Shown here in pieces: positions 6,989 through 9,939 of a DNA stretch of 9,939 bases (its first letter is position 1; every line of letters begins with the position of its first letter). The DNA is from Gammaproteobacteria bacterium (GTDB lineage: Bacteria; Pseudomonadota; Gammaproteobacteria; Pseudomonadales; Azotimanducaceae). Location of the stretch: positions 1-9,939 of the forward strand of contig JAPUJX010000360.1 in the NCBI GenBank assembly GCA_027295975.1, read 5' to 3'. The notes under the pieces are model-generated. The model saw only the letters and a list, made by a program, of their open reading frames with translations, did not search any database and was not told the origin of the DNA. The position numbers and the translations under genes were made by a program.

Positions 6989-7044
6989 CGTTGTTGCTGC
7001 CAATGAGCATGGTTCAACGTCCGCATCGGTTCGCAGCGACAACG
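6989..7044. repeat. 12-bp inverted repeat with 32-nt loop in the gap before the oxygenase
   Basis: CGTTGTTGCTGC at 6989-7000 pairs with GCAGCGACAACG at 7033-7044; the only non-Watson-Crick position would be a G-U wobble in RNA. It starts 20 nt after the cytochrome stop and ends 86 nt before the oxygenase start. It could end the upstream transcript (no U-run follows, so it would not be a classic intrinsic terminator) or be a binding site for a regulator of the oxygenase. The rest of the 161-nt gap (6970-7130) shows no clear -35/-10 pair; an A-run at 7076-7081 and a TATTTATT at 7089-7096 make it locally AT-rich. Confidence 0.6.
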
Positions 7045-7119
7045 AAGTGCTGGCCCAATCACCGGATCCGTGCTAAAAAATGTGAACGTATTTATTTGTG
7101 CCTGTGGCTGGTTCGAAAC

Positions 7120-7125
7120 GAGGAA
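7120..7125 (+). promoter_or_regulatory. Ribosome binding site of the Rieske oxygenase gene
   Basis: GAGGAA sits about five to seven bases before ATG 7131 and decides this start over an upstream in-frame codon at 7098, which would add eleven residues and place the SD inside the gene. Confidence 0.75.
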
Positions 7126-7130
7126 TAGTT

Positions 7131-8543
7131 ATGGCTAAGATCGAGCAGGAATTCATGGACCGGCCGAACCCGCGCACGGGCGATTTCAAGGCGCCGGAGT
7201 TTCTTCCACGGGTGCGGAATGTGGACCTCGGAACCGAACCTATCGGTGGAGAGCGGTTCTACTCCGCAGAATTCATGCAGGCGGAATGGGACCAGATCTG
7301 GACTAAGACCTGGCAGCTCGCAACCCGAGTCGATGATTTTCCCGATCCGGGATCCTTTTTCGTACACGAACTAGGAAAGGAATCGTTTCTGTTCGTAAAA
7401 GGCAATGACGATGTTATCCGCGGTTTCTACAACGTATGCCAACACCGCGGAAACCGAATGTGCCAGGCAGAATCCGGACAGCTAGACACGTTTACCTGTC
7501 CGTTCCACGGCTGGCAGTGGAACATCGACGGCTCGTTGAAAAAAGTTGCCGATCCGCAATTCTTTCGCCAGTTCGACGGTGGTATTCCAACCGACGAACT
7601 CGGTTTGACACCGGTGAAAGTGGATACCTGGGGCGGTTGGTTGTGGTTCAACATGGACCCGGATTCCTGTTCGTTGCAGGAATATCTTGGCGCCCCTGGT
7701 GAGCACCTGGAAAGCTACGAGTTCGAAAAGTTCGTGCTCATCGACTATCAGTCCTTCGAGTGGGATGGAAACTGGAAGCATGCGGTCGATGCGTTCAATG
7801 AAAGCTATCACTTCGCATCCCTGCACCCGGATATGATCGAGTTTGGCGAAGGTCACGACATTCCCATCGAGTTGTTGGGTATCCACTCACGCATGCTGAA
7901 CTTCAATCGTACGGTTAGTGAGGTGGTAGAGGATCGCGACACCATTACGCCATTGCGCGAGCACATGGCGTTGAGCGGAATGGGAGAAGATGCGGCCTCC
8001 TACCAGGGCTCGGCAAAGGATCTACACCTGGAATATGTTCGGCGGCAACGCGCAATTGAGAACGAAACTCACCTTCCGATCAAGCAGATGAACGACGAGC
8101 AGCTGGTGCATCAGTATCACTACACGTTCTTTCCCAACAGCACGTTCACGCAAACAGCAGAGGGCGGCGCTGTGTTCCGATATCGCCCGCACGCCACCGA
8201 TCCCAACAAGTGTTACTACGACTTTATTATCCTGGCACACCTGCCGCCGGGGTCTCCAAAGTTCGAGCGGCCGCCACACCGGATCCACAAGCATGATGAG
8301 CAGGTCGACTATGCGGCAGCCTTTGCGGGAACATTTGATCCGATACTCGCCAACGTCCTCGCCCAGGACGGATCCAACATGGTCACCATGCAGAACGGTA
8401 TGAAATCCGATTCGTTCAAGGGCATGAAGCTGTGCGAGCAGGAGTTGAGGTTGCGCCACTTTCACCAGACCATCGACCGGTTCATCTCCGGCGAGGTCAG
8501 CACCCGAAACCTGCCGGCCTCGGATGCTTATCTGGAGAATTAG
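7131..8543 (+). CDS. Rieske-type aromatic ring-hydroxylating oxygenase, alpha subunit
   Basis: A 470-residue cytoplasmic enzyme, the usual length for this family. The Rieske [2Fe-2S] site is C103-Q-H105 ... C123-P-F-H126, with 17 residues between the halves. The catalytic domain shows D220-A-F-N-E-S-Y-H227-x4-H232, the two His that bind the mononuclear iron plus the Asp that links the two centres, and D413 (LAQDGSNM) is the best candidate for the third iron ligand. These enzymes insert O2 into aromatic or other unactivated C-H substrates using electrons from a separate reductase and often a ferredoxin. No beta subunit, ferredoxin or reductase lies nearby in this window, so partners must be encoded elsewhere or the enzyme is an alpha-only type. 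The substrate cannot be told from sequence by eye. Its own leader and inverted repeat suggest it is transcribed apart from the upstream cytochrome cluster. Confidence 0.93.
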   Translation: MAKIEQEFMDRPNPRTGDFKAPEFLPRVRNVDLGTEPIGGERFYSAEFMQAEWDQIWTKTWQLATRVDDFPDPGSFFVHELGKESFLFVKGNDDVIRGFYNVCQHRGNRMCQAESGQLDTFTCPFHGWQWNIDGSLKKVADPQFFRQFDGGIPTDELGLTPVKVDTWGGWLWFNMDPDSCSLQEYLGAPGEHLESYEFEKFVLIDYQSFEWDGNWKHAVDAFNESYHFASLHPDMIEFGEGHDIPIELLGIHSRMLNFNRTVSEVVEDRDTITPLREHMALSGMGEDAASYQGSAKDLHLEYVRRQRAIENETHLPIKQMNDEQLVHQYHYTFFPNSTFTQTAEGGAVFRYRPHATDPNKCYYDFIILAHLPPGSPKFERPPHRIHKHDEQVDYAAAFAGTFDPILANVLAQDGSNMVTMQNGMKSDSFKGMKLCEQELRLRHFHQTIDRFISGEVSTRNLPASDAYLEN

Positions 8544-8548
8544 CAATG

Positions 8549-8571
8549 TTGGTCCGGCGTGAGCCGGCCAA
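8549..8571. terminator. Hairpin between convergent genes
   Basis: TTGG-T-CCGGC (8549-8558) pairs with GCCGG-CCAA (8563-8571) around a GTGA loop, giving a nine-pair stem with one bulged T. It lies in the 36-nt gap between the stop of the oxygenase and the stop of the minus-strand GFA gene, a typical place for a shared terminator. Neither strand has a real U-run after it, so intrinsic termination is plausible but unproven. Confidence 0.5.
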
Positions 8572-8579
8572 TGCCGGGG

Positions 8580-9038
8580 TCAGTTGAGCCCTTGTTCGGG
8601 GCCGTGACGCAATGGTGGGTTTTTGTCTACCGCGCCTTCAAAACGTGGTAGTCGATCAGCTATGTCGAACCAGGAAATCCGTTCCGAATAGAAAGCGTGT
8701 GCAGTCGGCACCAGGGCATTCGGATCATCGAATGTGCTGAGATGAATTTCGAAGATGGGCCCCAGATCGCCGCCGGCATCTCCCTCACAGGTCAGCGGGG
8801 TGCCGCATTCACCACAAAATGCCCGGTTTACGTTTCCCGATGAGTTGTAGCGTTTGCGATCAGTGCCGGTGAACGTGACCTGATCTGCCTTGAACAGCCC
8901 CAACGTTGCCACCGCCGCGCCGTTGTGTTTGCGGCAACTCCGGCAGTGGCAATGTGTGACCATCACCGGCTTGCCCACGGTCAGATAACGCACCGAACCG
9001 CACATGCAGCCGCCAGCCATTGTCGTTGGGTCAGCCAT
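8580..9038 (-). CDS. GFA-family zinc protein (glutathione-dependent formaldehyde-activating-like)
   Basis: A 152-residue protein with the complete zinc-ligand set of the GFA/CENP-V family (PF04828): C11-M-C13-G, C30-H-C32-R-S-C35 and C75-G-E-C78-G-T-P. Family members include S-hydroxymethylglutathione synthase of Paracoccus, but most bacterial copies are uncharacterised, and formaldehyde activation should not be assumed here. The length is typical. It starts 8 nt after the stop of the upstream LLM oxidoreductase gene on the same strand, so the two form a probable operon. The SD (GAGAT region, 9044-9048) lies partly in that gene's stop codon and is weak, which favours translational coupling. 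Confidence 0.92.
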   Translation of the reverse strand: MADPTTMAGGCMCGSVRYLTVGKPVMVTHCHCRSCRKHNGAAVATLGLFKADQVTFTGTDRKRYNSSGNVNRAFCGECGTPLTCEGDAGGDLGPIFEIHLSTFDDPNALVPTAHAFYSERISWFDIADRLPRFEGAVDKNPPLRHGPEQGLN

Positions 9039-9046
9039 TTCAATCT

Positions 9047-9916
9047 CTACCCTGTCAGCGGTGCCAGTTTCTCACCAAGCTCGCGCAAGCGATCAAGGCC
9101 GCCAGGACCGGCAAAAAAGAACGCGGGGATCATGATCCGGCCAACGCCGAGTGCCGCCATTTGCTCCACGCCGGCGGCAGGGTCGGCCATCTGGACGCCG
9201 AACATCGCATTGATTTCAATGCTGTTCGGGTCCCGGCCAGCGGTTTCGGCCGCTTTGCGCAACCGCCCAATCAACTCGCCCAGGCGTTCGGCATCACCTT
9301 CGCCGGGAAAGTAGCCATCGGCAATGCGAACGGCTCGCTGAATTGCTGCTTCGGTATCTCCGCCGACGAGCACAGGAATCGAGCCGTTGACCGGGCGTGG
9401 GCTGCACGTGACGGGCTCGAAGTCGACGAACTCGCCATGAAATTCGGCGTGCGGGCCCGCCCACAGCGCCCGCATCGCGGCGATGTACTCATCATTGCGC
9501 GCGCCACGGCGTGGCCAGGAGACGCCGAGTGCATCGAACTCCTCCTTCATCCACCCCACGCCAAGGCCCAGTTCTACCCGGCCGCCGGACAGTTGATCGA
9601 GCGTTGCCAGTTCTTTGGCGAGCACCAGTGGGTTGCGTTGAGGCACGATCAGGATGCAGGTCCCCAGCCGAAGCGTCGGAGCGGCGGCAGCCGCAAATGC
9701 GAGCCAGATGAGCGGATCGGGGACCGGGGTGTCCGGTTCGGCCGGAATCTTGCCGTCGGCTGAATAGGGATACTTGGATGCGATCGAGTCGGGAATGATC
9801 ACGTGTTCGCCGCCCCACACCGATTCGAAACCTGCGCTCTCCGCGCAACGGCAAATTTCCAGAGCCGAGCCGCCGTCGATGCCGATGCTGCTGGCGAAGG
9901 CAAGTCCCAGTTTCAT
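9047..9916 (-). CDS. LLM-class flavin/F420-dependent oxidoreductase
   Basis: A complete 289-residue luciferase-like monooxygenase-fold protein. Typical marks are the N-terminal MKLGLAF strand, the AESAGFESVWGGEHV segment (25-39), RLGTCILIVPQRNPLVLAKE (two pieces, 83-111), LDQLSGGRVELGLGVGWMKEE (106-126), and GGDTEAAIQRAVRIADGYFPG further on. It most resembles the group usually annotated as TIGR03619-type F420-dependent oxidoreductases. Whether it uses F420 or FMN cannot be decided by eye, and in proteobacteria FMN is often the safer guess. The start at ATG 9914-9916 has a GGAG (complement of 9922-9925) five bases upstream. It is the first visible gene of the minus-strand pair with the GFA protein; the promoter would lie beyond the window end. 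The substrate is unknown. Confidence 0.92.
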   Translation of the reverse strand: MKLGLAFASSIGIDGGSALEICRCAESAGFESVWGGEHVIIPDSIASKYPYSADGKIPAEPDTPVPDPLIWLAFAAAAAPTLRLGTCILIVPQRNPLVLAKELATLDQLSGGRVELGLGVGWMKEEFDALGVSWPRRGARNDEYIAAMRALWAGPHAEFHGEFVDFEPVTCSPRPVNGSIPVLVGGDTEAAIQRAVRIADGYFPGEGDAERLGELIGRLRKAAETAGRDPNSIEINAMFGVQMADPAAGVEQMAALGVGRIMIPAFFFAGPGGLDRLRELGEKLAPLTG

Positions 9917-9921
9917 GAGAT

Positions 9922-9925
9922 CTCC
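9922..9925 (-). promoter_or_regulatory. Ribosome binding site of the LLM oxidoreductase gene
   Basis: On the minus strand GGAG precedes the ATG at 9916 by five bases. This confirms that the gene is complete inside the window. Confidence 0.75.
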
Positions 9926-9939
9926 ATGTTCTGTAGAAA

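Noticed and set aside
7045..7119. Possible sigma-70 promoter with TATTTATT before the oxygenase gene
   Set aside because: No -35 box at suitable spacing could be recognised, and the AT-rich patch alone is not enough.
9020..9763. Long plus-strand ORFs opposite the LLM oxidoreductase gene
   Set aside because: They are antisense shadows in GC-rich coding sequence. The minus-strand frame matches a known family over its full length.
1..9939. tRNA, rRNA, CRISPR array, insertion sequence or integration site
   Set aside because: Scanning both strands showed no cloverleaf, repeat-spacer pattern, transposase-like protein or terminal inverted repeats. The only repeats are those listed.

Overview
The window is from a bacterial chromosome, moderately GC-rich by eye. 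It has tightly packed genes, ATG and GTG starts, and Shine-Dalgarno sites of the GGAG type. A HiPIP, c-type cytochromes and a Tat-type signal indicate a proteobacterium, most likely an environmental gammaproteobacterium with a catabolic lifestyle. This is inferred from gene content; no rRNA or marker gene is present.

Positions 1-6969 (+ strand) look like one transcription unit of six genes, all apparently for exported or membrane-anchored proteins. In order: the 3' part of an unrecognised conserved-looking protein (2-877); a DUF1587/1595/1592/1588/1585 multidomain protein with one CxxCH motif (910-2601); a Tat-type DUF1552 (HXXSHH family) protein (2687-4021); a secreted protein with three repeats resembling PF03640 (4051-5358); a HiPIP-like iron-sulfur protein with both a twin-arginine motif and a lipobox (5330-5692); and a triheme cytochrome c of the alcohol/gluconate dehydrogenase subunit type (5689-6969). 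Gaps are short, and the last three genes are spaced by 29 nt or overlap. The pairing DUF1592 + DUF1552 is a recurrent partnership of unknown function. The HiPIP and triheme cytochrome suggest that electrons move through this envelope system toward the respiratory chain.

Between the DUF1592 and DUF1552 genes is an unusual leader. A good SD and ATG open a 15-codon ORF in the same frame as the DUF1552 gene. A 14-bp unit repeated three times closes that ORF and creates a relay of overlapping stop/start codons (ATGA) that ends on the DUF1552 start codon.

After a 161-nt gap with a long inverted repeat comes a complete Rieske-type ring-hydroxylating oxygenase alpha subunit (7131-8543). It has no beta subunit, ferredoxin or reductase beside it in this window. 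A hairpin separates it from two convergent minus-strand genes: a GFA-family zinc protein (8580-9038) and, upstream of it in a probable two-gene operon, an LLM-class flavin/F420-type oxidoreductase (9047-9916). These three cytoplasmic genes look like ordinary accessory catabolic genes. No tRNA, rRNA, CRISPR array, transposase or attachment site was seen.
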